Shown: piece by piece, positions 1-7,385 of the stretch
Numbering within the stretch: the stretch's first letter is position 1
Layout of the letters: each line of letters begins with the position of its first letter
Assembly (NCBI GenBank): GCA_016285335.1
Contig: JAEEQO010000149.1
Location: forward strand, 1 to 7,580
Direction of reading: 5' to 3'
Source of the DNA: Victivallales bacterium
GTDB lineage: Bacteria; Verrucomicrobiota; Lentisphaeria; Victivallales; UBA1829
Length of the DNA stretch: 7,580 nt
Made by a program: the position numbers and the translations under genes
Notes under the pieces: generated by a model
Told to the model about the DNA's origin: nothing
Seen by the model: the letters and a program-made list of their open reading frames with translations, nothing else
Database searches by the model: none

Positions 1-1
1 C

Positions 2-43
2 TTCGCCGCGTTCCGCAACCTCATGGAGGATTTCAAAGCATGA
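2..43 (+). CDS. carA: 3' end of a class-I glutamine amidotransferase gene, probably carbamoyl phosphate synthase small chain (partial)
   Basis: Only the last 13 codons are in the window, reading [13 protein letters not shown] and then TGA at 41-43. A Phe-x-x-Phe-x-x-(Leu/Met)-(Met/Ile)-x-x-(Phe/Tyr)-Lys tail is typical of the end of the class-I amidotransferase domain, and CarA proteins commonly finish this way shortly after the catalytic His-Pro-Glu. The stop overlaps the pyrG start as ATGA, and carB lies two genes downstream in the same operon, which makes CarA, the subunit that supplies ammonia from glutamine to CarB, the natural partner. The fragment is too short for a firm family call. 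Another class-I amidotransferase or an unrelated protein ending in an amphipathic helix remains possible. Confidence 0.5.
   Translation, partial: FAAFRNLMEDFKA
25..29 (+). promoter_or_regulatory. Ribosome binding site of pyrG
   Basis: GGAGG lies 10 bases before the ATG at 40, inside the last codons of the upstream gene. It is the strongest Shine-Dalgarno sequence in the window and supports the start at 40. Confidence 0.8.
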
Positions 44-1659
44 AAACGAAACACATCTTCATCACGGGCGGCGTTGTTTCCAGTCTCGGCAAAGGCATCA
101 CCGGAGCAGCCCTCGCATTCCTCCTGAAGCAGCGCGGCTACCGCGTGGCGATGCAGAAGCTCGACCCGTACCTGAACGTCGACCCCGGCACCATGAGCCC
201 GTACCAGCACGGCGAGGTCTTCGTGACCGACGACGGCGCGGAGACCGACCTGGACCTCGGCCACTACGAGCGCATCGCGGGCGTGACCTGCTCCCACGCC
301 AGCAACTACACTTCCGGCCGCATCTACGGCAGCGTGATCGCGCGCGAACGCGCCGGCGGCTACCTCGGCGGGACCGTGCAGGTCGTGCCGCACATCACCG
401 ACGAGATCAAGGCCGCCATCCGGTCGCTCGACAGCCCGGACGTCGACATCGCCATCACGGAGATCGGCGGCACCACCGGCGACATCGAAAGCCTGCCGTT
501 CCAGGAGGCCACCCGCCAGTTCAAGCTGGAAGCCCCCGCAGGCGACGCCATTTTCATCCACCTCACGCTCGTGCCGTACATCCGCGCGGCGAAGGAGCTG
601 AAGACGAAGCCCAGCCAGCACTCCGTGGCGGCGCTGCGCAGCATCGGCATCGTGCCCGACATCCTCGTTTGCCGGTCGGAGATCCCGATGGAGAAGGAAC
701 ACCTCGACAAGCTGTCGCTTTTCTGCAACGTGCGGCGGAACTGCGTGATCGAGGAGCTGGACGTGCAGAATTCCATTTATGAAGTGCCGCTGGAGCTGGA
801 GGAACAGCAGTTCGACACGCGCGTGCTGGAGCTGCTTCACCTCGAACCGCGCGAGATCGACCTCGCCGGATACAAGACGTGGCTCGACGGCGTGCTTCAT
901 CCGAAGACGGAATGCACCATCGCGGTCGTCGGCAAGTACATCCGCCATCAGGACGCGTACAAGAGCATTTACGAAGCGCTCAGCCATGCCGGGATCAAGC
1001 ATTCATGCAAGGTGAAGGTGAAGAAGATCGAATCCGAGGACTTCATGACGTCCGACCCGGCGGCGCTGCTGGACGGCGTGGACGGCGTGCTGGTGCCCGG
1101 CGGGTTCGGCATGCGCGGCGTGGACGGCAAGATCAAGGCCGTCGAGTTCGCACGCAAGTACAAGATCCCGTTCCTCGGCATCTGCCTCGGCATGCAGTGC
1201 GCCGTGATCGAGTTCGCGCGGAACGTGCTCGGATATGCGGACGCGAACAGCTCCGAGTTCGACGAGAATACGCCGCATCCGGTGATCGACCTGATGGACG
1301 AACAGCGCAATATCCACGACAAGGGCGGAACCATGCGCCTCGGCGCGTACGACTGCGAGATCGTGCCGGGCTCGCTCGCCGAACGCCTCTACGGGCAGAA
1401 ACACATTCAGGAACGTCACCGCCACCGTTACGAGTTCAACCCGAAATACCTCGACGCCATCGAATCCGCCGGGCTTCACGTCAGCGGCGTGAACCCGCAG
1501 CGCGGCCTGGTCGAGATCGTCGAGATCACGGATCATCCGTTCTTCATCGGCTGCCAGTTCCATCCCGAATTCAAGTCGCGCCCCATGAAGGCGCATCCGC
1601 TCTTCGACGGTCTCGTGGAAGCTGCGCTGAAAGGTCGTCAAAATGCCGAAACGCACTGA
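40..1659 (+). CDS. pyrG: CTP synthase (glutamine hydrolysing)
   Basis: This cytosolic enzyme aminates UTP to CTP, using ATP and ammonia released from glutamine, and is the last step of de novo pyrimidine nucleotide synthesis. At 539 residues it is full length (E. coli 545). The N-terminal synthetase domain (about 1-266) has the P-loop [10 protein letters not shown] at 10-19 with Lys18, the [20 protein letters not shown] block from 41, metal-ligand candidates Asp72 and Glu141 (in [12 protein letters not shown]), and the UTP/CTP-site motif KTKPSQHSV at 188-196. The C-terminal class-I amidotransferase domain (about 290-535) has the oxyanion strand PGGFG at 353-357 and the triad Cys382 (GICLGMQ), His508 and Glu510 (FHPEF). 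All key residues are present, so the enzyme should be active. The start at 40 follows a strong GGAGG and overlaps the preceding stop by ATGA. The 3' end overlaps carB by 17 bases. Feedback control by CTP is expected for the family. No attenuator is visible because the operon promoter lies outside the window. Confidence 0.98.
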   Translation: MKTKHIFITGGVVSSLGKGITGAALAFLLKQRGYRVAMQKLDPYLNVDPGTMSPYQHGEVFVTDDGAETDLDLGHYERIAGVTCSHASNYTSGRIYGSVIARERAGGYLGGTVQVVPHITDEIKAAIRSLDSPDVDIAITEIGGTTGDIESLPFQEATRQFKLEAPAGDAIFIHLTLVPYIRAAKELKTKPSQHSVAALRSIGIVPDILVCRSEIPMEKEHLDKLSLFCNVRRNCVIEELDVQNSIYEVPLELEEQQFDTRVLELLHLEPREIDLAGYKTWLDGVLHPKTECTIAVVGKYIRHQDAYKSIYEALSHAGIKHSCKVKVKKIESEDFMTSDPAALLDGVDGVLVPGGFGMRGVDGKIKAVEFARKYKIPFLGICLGMQCAVIEFARNVLGYADANSSEFDENTPHPVIDLMDEQRNIHDKGGTMRLGAYDCEIVPGSLAERLYGQKHIQERHRHRYEFNPKYLDAIESAGLHVSGVNPQRGLVEIVEITDHPFFIGCQFHPEFKSRPMKAHPLFDGLVEAALKGRQNAETH

Positions 1660-4600
1660 TATCCAGAAAATCCTGCTGATCGGGTCCGGCCCGATCGTCA
1701 TCGGACAGGGGTGCGAGTTCGACTACTCCGGCGTGCAGGCGTGCAAGGTGCTGAAGCAGGACGGATTCGAGGTCGTGCTCGTGAACTCCAATCCCGCGAC
1801 GGTCATGACCGATCCCGAGCTCGCCGACCGTACCTACATCGAACCTCTCACGTGCGATATTTTACATGAGATCATCCGGCGCGAACGTCCCGACGCCATC
1901 CTGCCGACGCTCGGCGGACAGACCGCGCTGAACCTGGCGATGGAGCTGCACAAAAACGGCATCCTGAAGCGTTACCATGTGGAGCTCATCGGCGCGAACG
2001 CCGAAGCCATCGCGCGCGCCGAGGACCGCCAGCTGTTCAAGAAAACCATGCAGGACCTCGGGCTCGACCTGCCGCAGTCCGGCTCCGCCCACTCCGAAAG
2101 CGAGGCGGAAGCCATCGCCCGCACCATCGGCACGTGGCCGCTCATCATCCGCCCCGGGTTCACGCTCGGCGGCACCGGCGGCGGCATCGCGCACGACGAG
2201 GACGAATTCCGCGAGATCGTGCGGCGCGGCCTCGAGGCGAGCCTCAATCACGAGGTGCTGATCGAGGAATCCCTGCTCGGCTGGAAGGAATTCGAAATGG
2301 AGGTCATGCGGGACAAGAAGGGTTCCAGCGTGATCGTGTGCTCCATCGAAAACCTCGACCCGATGGGCGTCCACACGGGCGACTCCATCACGGTCGCCCC
2401 CATCCAGACGCTCACCGACCGCGAATATCAGGACATGCGCGACGATTCGCTGCGCGTGCTGGCCGCCATCGGCGTGGAGACGGGCGGATCGAACGTGCAG
2501 TGGGCGGTGAATCCCGACACCGGGCGCCGCATCATCATCGAAATGAATCCGCGCGTGTCGCGTTCGAGCGCGCTGGCCTCGAAGGCCACCGGATTCCCCA
2601 TCGCGAAGATCGCCGCCAAGCTCGCGGTCGGCTACACGCTGGACGAACTCCGCAACGACGTGACCGGCACCACGCCGAGCTGTTTCGAGCCCGCGCTCGA
2701 CTACATCGTCACGAAAGTCCCGCGGTTCACGTTCGAGAAGTTCCCCGCCGCCGATCCGACCCTCGGCACGCAGATGAAGTCCGTCGGCGAGGTCATGGCG
2801 ATCGGCCGCAACTTCAAGCAGAGCCTGCAGAAGGCGCTGCGTTCGCTCGAAACGGGGCGTTCCGGGTTCGGCGCGGACGGCAAAGACACCGCCTATGAGA
2901 ACGCCGACGACGAAACCGTGGAAACGAAGCTCGTCACGCCGAACGCCGAGCGCATCTTCTGGCTACGGGCGGCGTTCAAACGCGGCTGGGACGTCGAAAA
3001 GGTCTTCGCGCTCACGAAGATCGACCGGTTCTTCCTGCGCCACCTGCGGGAGCTCGCGGCGTTCGAGGACGAGATCGCATCCGCCGGAACGCTCGACAAT
3101 CTCGCCGCCGATCCAGCACTGTTCCGGCAGGCCAAGGAGTTCGGCTACAGCGACCGCCAGATCGCGTTCCTGCTGCACGCCACCGAAAACGAAGTCTCTG
3201 TCGCCCGGAAGCGCATCGGGCTTGTCCCGACTTTCGGCGCGGTCGACACCTGCGCGGGCGAATTCGAGGCGGTGACGCCCTACTACTACAGCTCCTACGC
3301 CGACAGCGGCGAACCCGTCCGCCCGAAGAACGGCAAAAAGTCCATCATGGTGCTCGGCGGCGGCCCGAACCGCATCGGACAGGGCATCGAGTTCGACTAC
3401 TGCTGCTGCCATGCGTCGTTTGCGCTGCGCAAGGCGGGATACGAGGTCGTGATGGTGAACTCCAACCCGGAGACGGTCTCCACCGACTACGACACCAGCG
3501 ACAAGCTGTACTTCGAGCCGCTCACGCTCGAGGACATTATGCACATCTACGAACGCGAGGAGTGCGCCGGCGTGATCGTGCAGTTCGGCGGGCAGACGCC
3601 GCTGAACCTGGCGCAGGCGCTGAAGGCCGCGGGCGCGAACGTGATCGGCACCAGCCCGGACGACATCGACCTGGCGGAGGACCGCGACTACTTCAAGCAG
3701 CTCGCCTCGAAGATCGGCATCCTCCAGCCGGAAAGCGGCATCGCGCACACGGTGGACGAAGCGCTGAAGATCGCCGAGGAGATCGGCTACCCCGTGCTCG
3801 TGCGCCCCAGCTTTGTGCTCGGCGGACGCGGCATGGTCATCGTCTACAAGGAAAAATATCTCCGCAAGTTCGTGGAGGAGGCCGCCCGCGTCGCCGAGGG
3901 CAAGCCCATCCTGATCGACCGGTTCCTCGAAAACGCGATCGAGCTGGACGTGGACTGCATTTCCGACGGCGAAACGACCGTGATCGGCGCGATTCTGGAG
4001 CACGTCGAGCCCGCCGGATGCCATTCCGGCGACTCCGCCAGCGTGACGCCGCCGATGAGCCTGTCGAAGGAGATCATCGACCAGATCCGCGTGTACGCGC
4101 ACGAGTTCGCCGCCGCGCTCCACGTGAACGGCCTCATGAACATGCAGCTCGCGGTCAAGGACGGCAAAATCTACATGATCGAGGTCAATCCGCGCGCGTC
4201 CCGCACCATCCCGTTCGTCAGCAAGGCGATCGGCGTGCATCTGGCGGGGCTCGCAGCGCTGTGCATGACCGGGCGCAAGCTCGCCGACCTCGGGTTCACG
4301 CGCGAAGTCGTCCTGCCGTACACCGCCGTGAAGGAGGCCGTGTTCCCGTTCGTGAAGTTCCCCGGCGTCGACATCGTGCTGACCCCGGAGATGAAGTCCA
4401 CGGGCGAAGTGATGAGCCTTGACACCGACTGGGGCATCGCCTATCTGAAGAGCCAGCTCGCCGCCGGGTCGCGCCTGCCGAAACAGGGCAGCGTGTTCCT
4501 GTCGGTGAAGGACCAGGACAAGCCGCGCATCGCGGACATCGCCCGCAAGCTGGTCGACCTCGGATTCAAGCTGTATGCCACGCTCGGCACGTCCACGCTG

Positions 4601-4915
4601 CTGTGCAACGAGGGCATCCGCGTGAACGCGCTGTTCCGCATTTCGAAGGGGCGGCCGAACCTGCTCGACCTCATCCGCGAGGGCGAGGTCCAGTGGGTCA
4701 TCAACACCTCGGAAAACGGCGCGGAAGCCATGGTCGACGAGATACGGATGCGCTCCAAGTCGATCGCGGCGGGCATCCCGATCACCACGACCATCGCGGG
4801 CGCGGAAGCCGCCGTAGACGGTCTGCGCGACCAGCTCGAATTCGGGCGGTTCGAGGTCAGCTGCCTTCAGGAATACCACCGCCACATCCATCAGGCGGCG
4901 GGGCAGGGGGCCTGA
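1643..4915 (+). CDS. carB: Carbamoyl phosphate synthase large chain
   Basis: The large subunit makes carbamoyl phosphate from bicarbonate, ammonia tunnelled from CarA and two ATP, feeding pyrimidine and arginine synthesis. At 1090 residues it is slightly longer than E. coli CarB (1073). It shows the duplicated ATP-grasp layout: carboxyphosphate half (about 1-400), oligomerisation region (about 400-560), carbamoyl phosphate half from about 565 ([17 protein letters not shown]), and an MGS-type allosteric domain from about 948. The two halves repeat the IGQGxEFDY and VNSNPxTVxTD motifs. Ornithine-site residues known from E. coli have counterparts at Glu789 (HVEPAG), Asp797 (HSGDSA), Glu898 (VKEAV) and a Thr cluster at 1048-1050. 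In the nucleotide-effector site Lys960, Thr980, Thr983 and Asn1021 match, while the position of E. coli Lys993 is Arg999. The enzyme is therefore probably allosterically regulated. The ATG at 1643 lies within pyrG behind a modest AAAGGT at 1630-1635, so translational coupling to pyrG is likely. A strong terminator follows the stop. Confidence 0.98.
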   Translation: MPKRTDIQKILLIGSGPIVIGQGCEFDYSGVQACKVLKQDGFEVVLVNSNPATVMTDPELADRTYIEPLTCDILHEIIRRERPDAILPTLGGQTALNLAMELHKNGILKRYHVELIGANAEAIARAEDRQLFKKTMQDLGLDLPQSGSAHSESEAEAIARTIGTWPLIIRPGFTLGGTGGGIAHDEDEFREIVRRGLEASLNHEVLIEESLLGWKEFEMEVMRDKKGSSVIVCSIENLDPMGVHTGDSITVAPIQTLTDREYQDMRDDSLRVLAAIGVETGGSNVQWAVNPDTGRRIIIEMNPRVSRSSALASKATGFPIAKIAAKLAVGYTLDELRNDVTGTTPSCFEPALDYIVTKVPRFTFEKFPAADPTLGTQMKSVGEVMAIGRNFKQSLQKALRSLETGRSGFGADGKDTAYENADDETVETKLVTPNAERIFWLRAAFKRGWDVEKVFALTKIDRFFLRHLRELAAFEDEIASAGTLDNLAADPALFRQAKEFGYSDRQIAFLLHATENEVSVARKRIGLVPTFGAVDTCAGEFEAVTPYYYSSYADSGEPVRPKNGKKSIMVLGGGPNRIGQGIEFDYCCCHASFALRKAGYEVVMVNSNPETVSTDYDTSDKLYFEPLTLEDIMHIYEREECAGVIVQFGGQTPLNLAQALKAAGANVIGTSPDDIDLAEDRDYFKQLASKIGILQPESGIAHTVDEALKIAEEIGYPVLVRPSFVLGGRGMVIVYKEKYLRKFVEEAARVAEGKPILIDRFLENAIELDVDCISDGETTVIGAILEHVEPAGCHSGDSASVTPPMSLSKEIIDQIRVYAHEFAAALHVNGLMNMQLAVKDGKIYMIEVNPRASRTIPFVSKAIGVHLAGLAALCMTGRKLADLGFTREVVLPYTAVKEAVFPFVKFPGVDIVLTPEMKSTGEVMSLDTDWGIAYLKSQLAAGSRLPKQGSVFLSVKDQDKPRIADIARKLVDLGFKLYATLGTSTLLCNEGIRVNALFRISKGRPNLLDLIREGEVQWVINTSENGAEAMVDEIRMRSKSIAAGIPITTTIAGAEAAVDGLRDQLEFGRFEVSCLQEYHRHIHQAAGQGA

Positions 4916-4956
4916 ACGAACAGATAACACAGTCACACAGTCTTCTTCTGAAGAAC

Positions 4957-5005
4957 GCGGACCGGGAGATTTTAGGTTTTCTTCTCCCGGTCCGCCTTGT
5001 TTTTT
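4957..5005 (+). terminator. Rho-independent terminator of the pyrG-carB operon
   Basis: A perfect 13-bp stem (4957-4969 with 4983-4995, GCGGACCGGGAGA and its complement) encloses a 13-base T-rich loop. After CTTG it is followed by six T at 5000-5005. It begins 42 bases after the carB stop. There is no matching A-run on the left side, so it should act only on plus-strand transcripts. Confidence 0.93.
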
Positions 5006-5024
5006 CCGTTTCCGCATGTATAGT
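4997..5024 (+). promoter_or_regulatory. Candidate sigma70-type promoter for the flavoprotein/EI24 unit
   Basis: TATAGT at 5019-5024 matches the -10 consensus in five of six bases. TTGTTT at 4997-5002, 16 bases upstream, matches the -35 consensus in its first three. The -35 lies inside the T-tract of the carB terminator. Transcription would begin near 5031, giving a leader of roughly 85 bases. No other good -10 is seen between the terminator and 5118. The assignment is by inspection only. Confidence 0.5.
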
Positions 5025-5102
5025 AACTAAGGTTTTCACCGCGGAATCAAACGCCGGGCTGATTTCCGGCCCTTTCCCTATTTCTTTTCCCAGCACTACC
5101 CG

Positions 5103-5108
5103 AAAGGA
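5103..5108 (+). promoter_or_regulatory. Ribosome binding site of the flavoprotein gene
   Basis: AAAGGA lies nine bases before the ATG at 5118 and supports that start. Confidence 0.7.
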
Positions 5109-5117
5109 ACACGAACC

Positions 5118-5735
5118 ATGCACGTCCTCCTGCTCAACGGCAGCCCGAACGCCGAAGGCTGCACCTTCACCGCGCTCACCGAGATCGCCGACACGCTCAA
5201 ATCGGAAAACATCACCTCGGAGATCTTCCAGCTCGGCAAAAAGCCCGTCCGCGGCTGTGTCGCCTGCGGTGTCTGCGGCGAACGCGGCGAATGTGCGTTC
5301 CAGGACGACGCCCTGCCGGCGCTCGTCGAAGCCGTCAAACGTGCCGACGCGCTGGTCATCGGTTCGCCCGTGTACTATGCCGGACCGAACGGCGCCCTCT
5401 GCGCGCTGCTGGACCGCCTGTTCTTCTCCGCCGGGAAATTTCTGAAGTTCAAGCCGGGCGCGGCCGTGGTCAGCTGCCGCCGCGGCGGGGCGAGCGCGTC
5501 CTTCGACCGCCTGAACAAGTATTTCACGATCAACCAGATGCCGGTCATTTCCTCGCAGTACTGGAACTCCGTCCACGGATTCACGCCGGACGACGTCCGC
5601 AAGGATGCCGAGGGACTCCAGACCATGCGCACGCTGGCGCACAATCTGGCGCGGATGCTTCGTATGGAAGCCGCAACGCCGCAGCGTCAGGACGAGGAGG
5701 AACACCTCTGGACGAGCTTCGCCGACGGGAAGTGA
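5118..5735 (+). CDS. Flavodoxin-fold FMN-dependent oxidoreductase with compact four-Cys motif (iron-sulfur flavoprotein-like)
   Basis: This 205-residue protein fits the NADPH-dependent FMN reductase / flavodoxin-like family, soluble cytoplasmic flavoproteins that use FMN and often NAD(P)H. Visible features are the first beta strand and phosphate-binding loop MHVLLLNGSPNAEGCT (1-16), a second flavin-contact segment SPVYYAGPNGALCALLDRL (83-101), and a family-typical RRGGAS then MPVISSQYWN-HG stretch (121-154). Cys47, Cys50, Cys53 and Cys59 form C-x2-C-x2-C-x5-C, which matches the compact motif that binds a 4Fe-4S cluster in archaeal iron-sulfur flavoproteins. Many bacterial relatives keep such cysteines without a proven cluster, so the cluster is inference. 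The C-terminal 20 residues are acidic and probably flexible. It is the first gene after the carB terminator, 25 bases before the EI24-family gene and probably co-transcribed with it. The substrate or electron partner cannot be told from sequence. The family call is firm, the specific role is not. Confidence 0.88.
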   Translation: MHVLLLNGSPNAEGCTFTALTEIADTLKSENITSEIFQLGKKPVRGCVACGVCGERGECAFQDDALPALVEAVKRADALVIGSPVYYAGPNGALCALLDRLFFSAGKFLKFKPGAAVVSCRRGGASASFDRLNKYFTINQMPVISSQYWNSVHGFTPDDVRKDAEGLQTMRTLAHNLARMLRMEAATPQRQDEEEHLWTSFADGK

Positions 5736-5760
5736 ACGCCGGATCGGACCTTTTCCCCGC

Positions 5761-6531
5761 ATGAAGAAGCTGCTGGACGAACTGACATACGGCGCGGAGT
5801 GCGCGATCCGCGGGACGGGCATCTTCTTCACGCGGCCGCGCCTGTGGCCGTATGCCGTGCCGCCGCTGCTCTGCGTGCTGCTGCTTTACGCCCTGATCTT
5901 TTTCGCGGTCCTTCTCTGGATCGTCCCCGGGCTCCATGCCTGGGCGCAGGGGATCTCCTTCCCCGGATGGCTGTCCTGGCTTCAGTCTGTGCTTGACTGG
6001 TGCCTGAAGCTCTTCTTCTGGGTGATCGTTCCGCTGCTTCTGCTCCTGCTCACAGGTTCGTTTTACGAGATGTTCGGCAACATGCTGTTCGACATTCTGG
6101 TCGACAGGTTCGAGAAGGAGGCGTACCCGGATCATCCCGGCGCGGACCAGCCGTACGGACACGTCGTCCGCCTGACGGCGGGGTATATCCTCCTGACGGT
6201 CAAGGGCTATCTGGTCTGGTTCCTGATCTTCTGGGTGCCAGTCGTCGGATTCCTGTTTCGCCGCGCCATCTGCGGGCGGTCGTATCTTCACGACAGCGCC
6301 ATCCGGCAGGGGCTTCCCGTGTCCGTCCTGAAACGGCAGGTCGCGAAACACCGTCCGGCGGTGCTGGGATTCGGCATCGTGGCGTGCCTCATGGAATCGC
6401 TGCCGTTTCTGATCCCGGGGCTGGTGATCGGCGGAGCGATCCTGTACCACACCAGATTGTTCGACGGCACGGGAAAGCCGTCAGAAGTGCCGGATTCGGT
6501 GAAGCCCGGCGGAATGGAACGCAGGGCATAA
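5761..6531 (+). CDS. EI24 domain (CysZ-like) integral membrane protein
   Basis: The protein has 256 residues and about four hydrophobic segments, near 32-55, 82-103, 142-168 and 200-229. The layout fits the EI24/CysZ family: a charged N-terminus with GxxFFxRPxLWPY before the first segment, FYEMFGNMLFDILVDRFE after the second, and a closing ESLPFLIPGLVIGGAILYH helix just before a polar tail. E. coli CysZ imports sulfate, but most family members have no assigned substrate, and no sulfate-assimilation genes are nearby, so I do not call it cysZ. The ATG at 5761 is chosen because translation upstream in this frame overlaps the flavoprotein gene and looks unlike a membrane protein. The Shine-Dalgarno sequence is weak (GGATCGGA at 5741-5748, 12 bases away), which suggests translation coupled to the upstream gene, whose stop is 25 bases before. 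The TAA stop lies in an A-run that also serves a minus-strand terminator. Confidence 0.85.
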   Translation: MKKLLDELTYGAECAIRGTGIFFTRPRLWPYAVPPLLCVLLLYALIFFAVLLWIVPGLHAWAQGISFPGWLSWLQSVLDWCLKLFFWVIVPLLLLLLTGSFYEMFGNMLFDILVDRFEKEAYPDHPGADQPYGHVVRLTAGYILLTVKGYLVWFLIFWVPVVGFLFRRAICGRSYLHDSAIRQGLPVSVLKRQVAKHRPAVLGFGIVACLMESLPFLIPGLVIGGAILYHTRLFDGTGKPSEVPDSVKPGGMERRA

Positions 6532-6561
6532 AAAACGCCGGATGCGAATGACAGCCGACGT
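6530..6561 (-). terminator. Distal terminator of the minus-strand lipoprotein gene
   Basis: Read on the minus strand, a 7-bp stem ACGTCGG/CCGGCGT (one G-U pair, 6555-6561 with 6535-6541) encloses a 13-base loop and is followed by six T (6535-6530, the first T also forming the last stem pair). On the plus strand the hairpin is followed by A, so it should not stop EI24-gene transcripts. It overlaps the EI24-gene stop codon. Confidence 0.6.
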
Positions 6562-6583
6562 AAAAAGAACACTCTGACGTGTT
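6562..6583 (-). terminator. Proximal terminator-like hairpin after the lipoprotein gene
   Basis: On the minus strand AACAC (6583-6579) pairs with GTGTT (6572-6568) around a six-base loop, followed by C and five T (6566-6562). It begins three bases after the lipoprotein stop codon. The five-pair stem is weak, so it may only assist the distal hairpin. On the plus strand the same hairpin has only the broken T-run TGTT after it. Confidence 0.4.
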
Positions 6584-6586
6584 TGT

Positions 6587-7243
6587 TCACTCGTCAATGA
6601 TGAACGATTCCCTTTCGGGCGGCGGGATTTCGCCGTTTTTCAGCTTGATGCTGCGTTCCTTGTCGGAATCGCAGATGGGGCAGTTCTCTTCGAATTTCTG
6701 AAGGGAAAGCCATCCGCAGACGGGACAGAGGTAGAAATCCAGGTCGATCCCTTCTTCGGAATCAGGGTCGATCAGGGAGCAGATGCCCGCATCGGATTCG
6801 AGCACTTTGTTCGTGATCTCAAGGGCGATCAGGACTTCGCGCAGGACAAAGCGCTGGTCCGCTTTTGCAAGAAACTCCTTGTATTCTTCCACGGGGGGAA
6901 GGACCATCGTCCGGGGGTCCAGTTCAATGGGATAGGAAACGGTTGAAGTGCGTTCGAGCTTGTATTTCTTCAGGAGGATGCTGATGATCGTTTCATGGCG
7001 CCTGGAGAGGACCTCCTGGGAATTTGCGAGGGCGAGATAGATCTCGCGGTCCTTGGATTCCTTCGCGGCCGACCGGCAGCGTTCGACGCACGCGTCGAGT
7101 TCCGCCTGGGTCTTCTGCATGAGACGCAGGGTCTCCGGGCTGACCGACTTCTTGACCTGAACTGGTTTCCTGCATGCACACAGGCAGAAGAGGGCGCAGC
7201 AGACCGCGATCAGAAGAGCCGCGACAGAGATATGTTTTTTCAT
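6587..7243 (-). CDS. Predicted lipoprotein with C-terminal zinc-ribbon/rubredoxin-like motif, unknown function
   Basis: The protein has 218 residues from the ATG at 7243. The N-terminus MKKH plus a hydrophobic stretch (5-23) ends in the lipobox-like LCAC, so Cys24 is the likely lipidated residue and the mature protein is probably anchored to a membrane outside the cytoplasm. Residues 35-95 are charged and helical, possibly coiled coil. A less structured middle contains YPIELDPRTMVLPPVEEY (104-121), and a second helix lies near 122-150. The C-terminus has Cys173-x2-Cys176-x11-Cys188-x2-Cys191, a knuckle pair as in zinc ribbons or the rubredoxin-like end of rubrerythrins. The helical part shows no ExxH diiron motif, so a functional rubrerythrin is not supported. 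The start is chosen because a signal peptide begins exactly there, GGGAG lies 10 bases upstream (7258-7254), and an earlier in-frame ATG at 7336 falls within the predicted promoter. It is a single-gene unit, convergent with the EI24-family gene. I recognise no named family. Confidence 0.75.
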   Translation of the reverse strand: MKKHISVAALLIAVCCALFCLCACRKPVQVKKSVSPETLRLMQKTQAELDACVERCRSAAKESKDREIYLALANSQEVLSRRHETIISILLKKYKLERTSTVSYPIELDPRTMVLPPVEEYKEFLAKADQRFVLREVLIALEITNKVLESDAGICSLIDPDSEEGIDLDFYLCPVCGWLSLQKFEENCPICDSDKERSIKLKNGEIPPPERESFIIDE

Positions 7244-7308
7244 GGAATGCAAACTCCCGAAAAGAAAATGGATCTTGAGCAAGAGGAGAAACGTTCCCGT
7301 TCCACGTT

Positions 7309-7324
7309 GTTGGACTGTTGGACT
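7309..7324. repeat. Tandem 8-bp direct repeat in the lipoprotein leader
   Basis: GTTGGACT occurs twice back to back without mismatch, at 7309-7316 and 7317-7324. It lies at the expected transcription start and early leader of the minus-strand gene and touches the palindrome at 7323-7337. Confidence 0.7.
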
Positions 7325-7337
7325 TGTAATATACAAG
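7323..7337. promoter_or_regulatory. Perfect palindrome overlapping the lipoprotein -10 region, possible operator
   Basis: CTTGTA and TACAAG form a perfect 6-bp inverted repeat around ATA. It covers part of the proposed -10 and the expected start site, where a bound dimeric regulator would block transcription. No known regulator can be named. A short AT-rich palindrome can also arise by chance. Confidence 0.4.
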
Positions 7338-7362
7338 ATACATCATTTTTCCGAAAAGTCAA
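7335..7362 (-). promoter_or_regulatory. Candidate promoter of the lipoprotein gene
   Basis: On the minus strand TTGACT (7362-7357, five of six to the -35 consensus) is followed after 16 bases by TATCTT (7340-7335, four of six). A second -10-like TATATT lies at 7333-7328 but would need a spacer of 23 bases from the same -35. Transcription would start near 7328, leaving a leader of about 85 bases. Confidence 0.55.
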
Positions 7363-7385
7363 CTTGAAATAACTAAATTAAAGCA

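Noticed and set aside
879..1679. Plus-strand open frame within pyrG in another frame
   Set aside because: Extremely Arg-rich translation typical of a +1 shadow of GC-rich codons. The pyrG frame there contains the whole amidotransferase active site.
1003..1701. Minus-strand open frame across pyrG and the carB start
   Set aside because: It is a shadow of the conserved pyrG coding frame, with low-complexity composition and no start signals.
4943..4955. TTCTTC-T-GAAGAA inverted repeat just before the carB terminator
   Set aside because: A one-base loop is impossible and only about four weak pairs could form. The neighbouring 13-bp stem dominates.
2963..5017. 684-codon open frame on the minus strand
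   Set aside because: It lies antisense to carB, crosses the carB terminator, and is Arg/His/Val/Ala/Asp-rich with no recognisable domain. GC-rich coding DNA commonly gives such stop-free antisense frames.
5605..5760. Upstream extension of the EI24-family gene
   Set aside because: The 52 extra codons overlap the end of the flavoprotein gene and are Arg-rich shadow sequence. The membrane-protein character begins at the ATG at 5761.
5736..5760. Possible separate promoter for the EI24-family gene
   Set aside because: The 25-base gap has no -10 or -35 resemblance. Co-transcription with the flavoprotein gene is simpler.
7244..7336. 31-codon upstream extension of the lipoprotein
   Set aside because: It would place the signal peptide internally, its ATG lies inside the predicted promoter and palindrome, and the internal ATG at 7243 has a ribosome binding site.
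6995..7372. Plus-strand open frame opposite the lipoprotein gene
   Set aside because: Antisense shadow that also runs through the divergent regulatory region, with no family resemblance.
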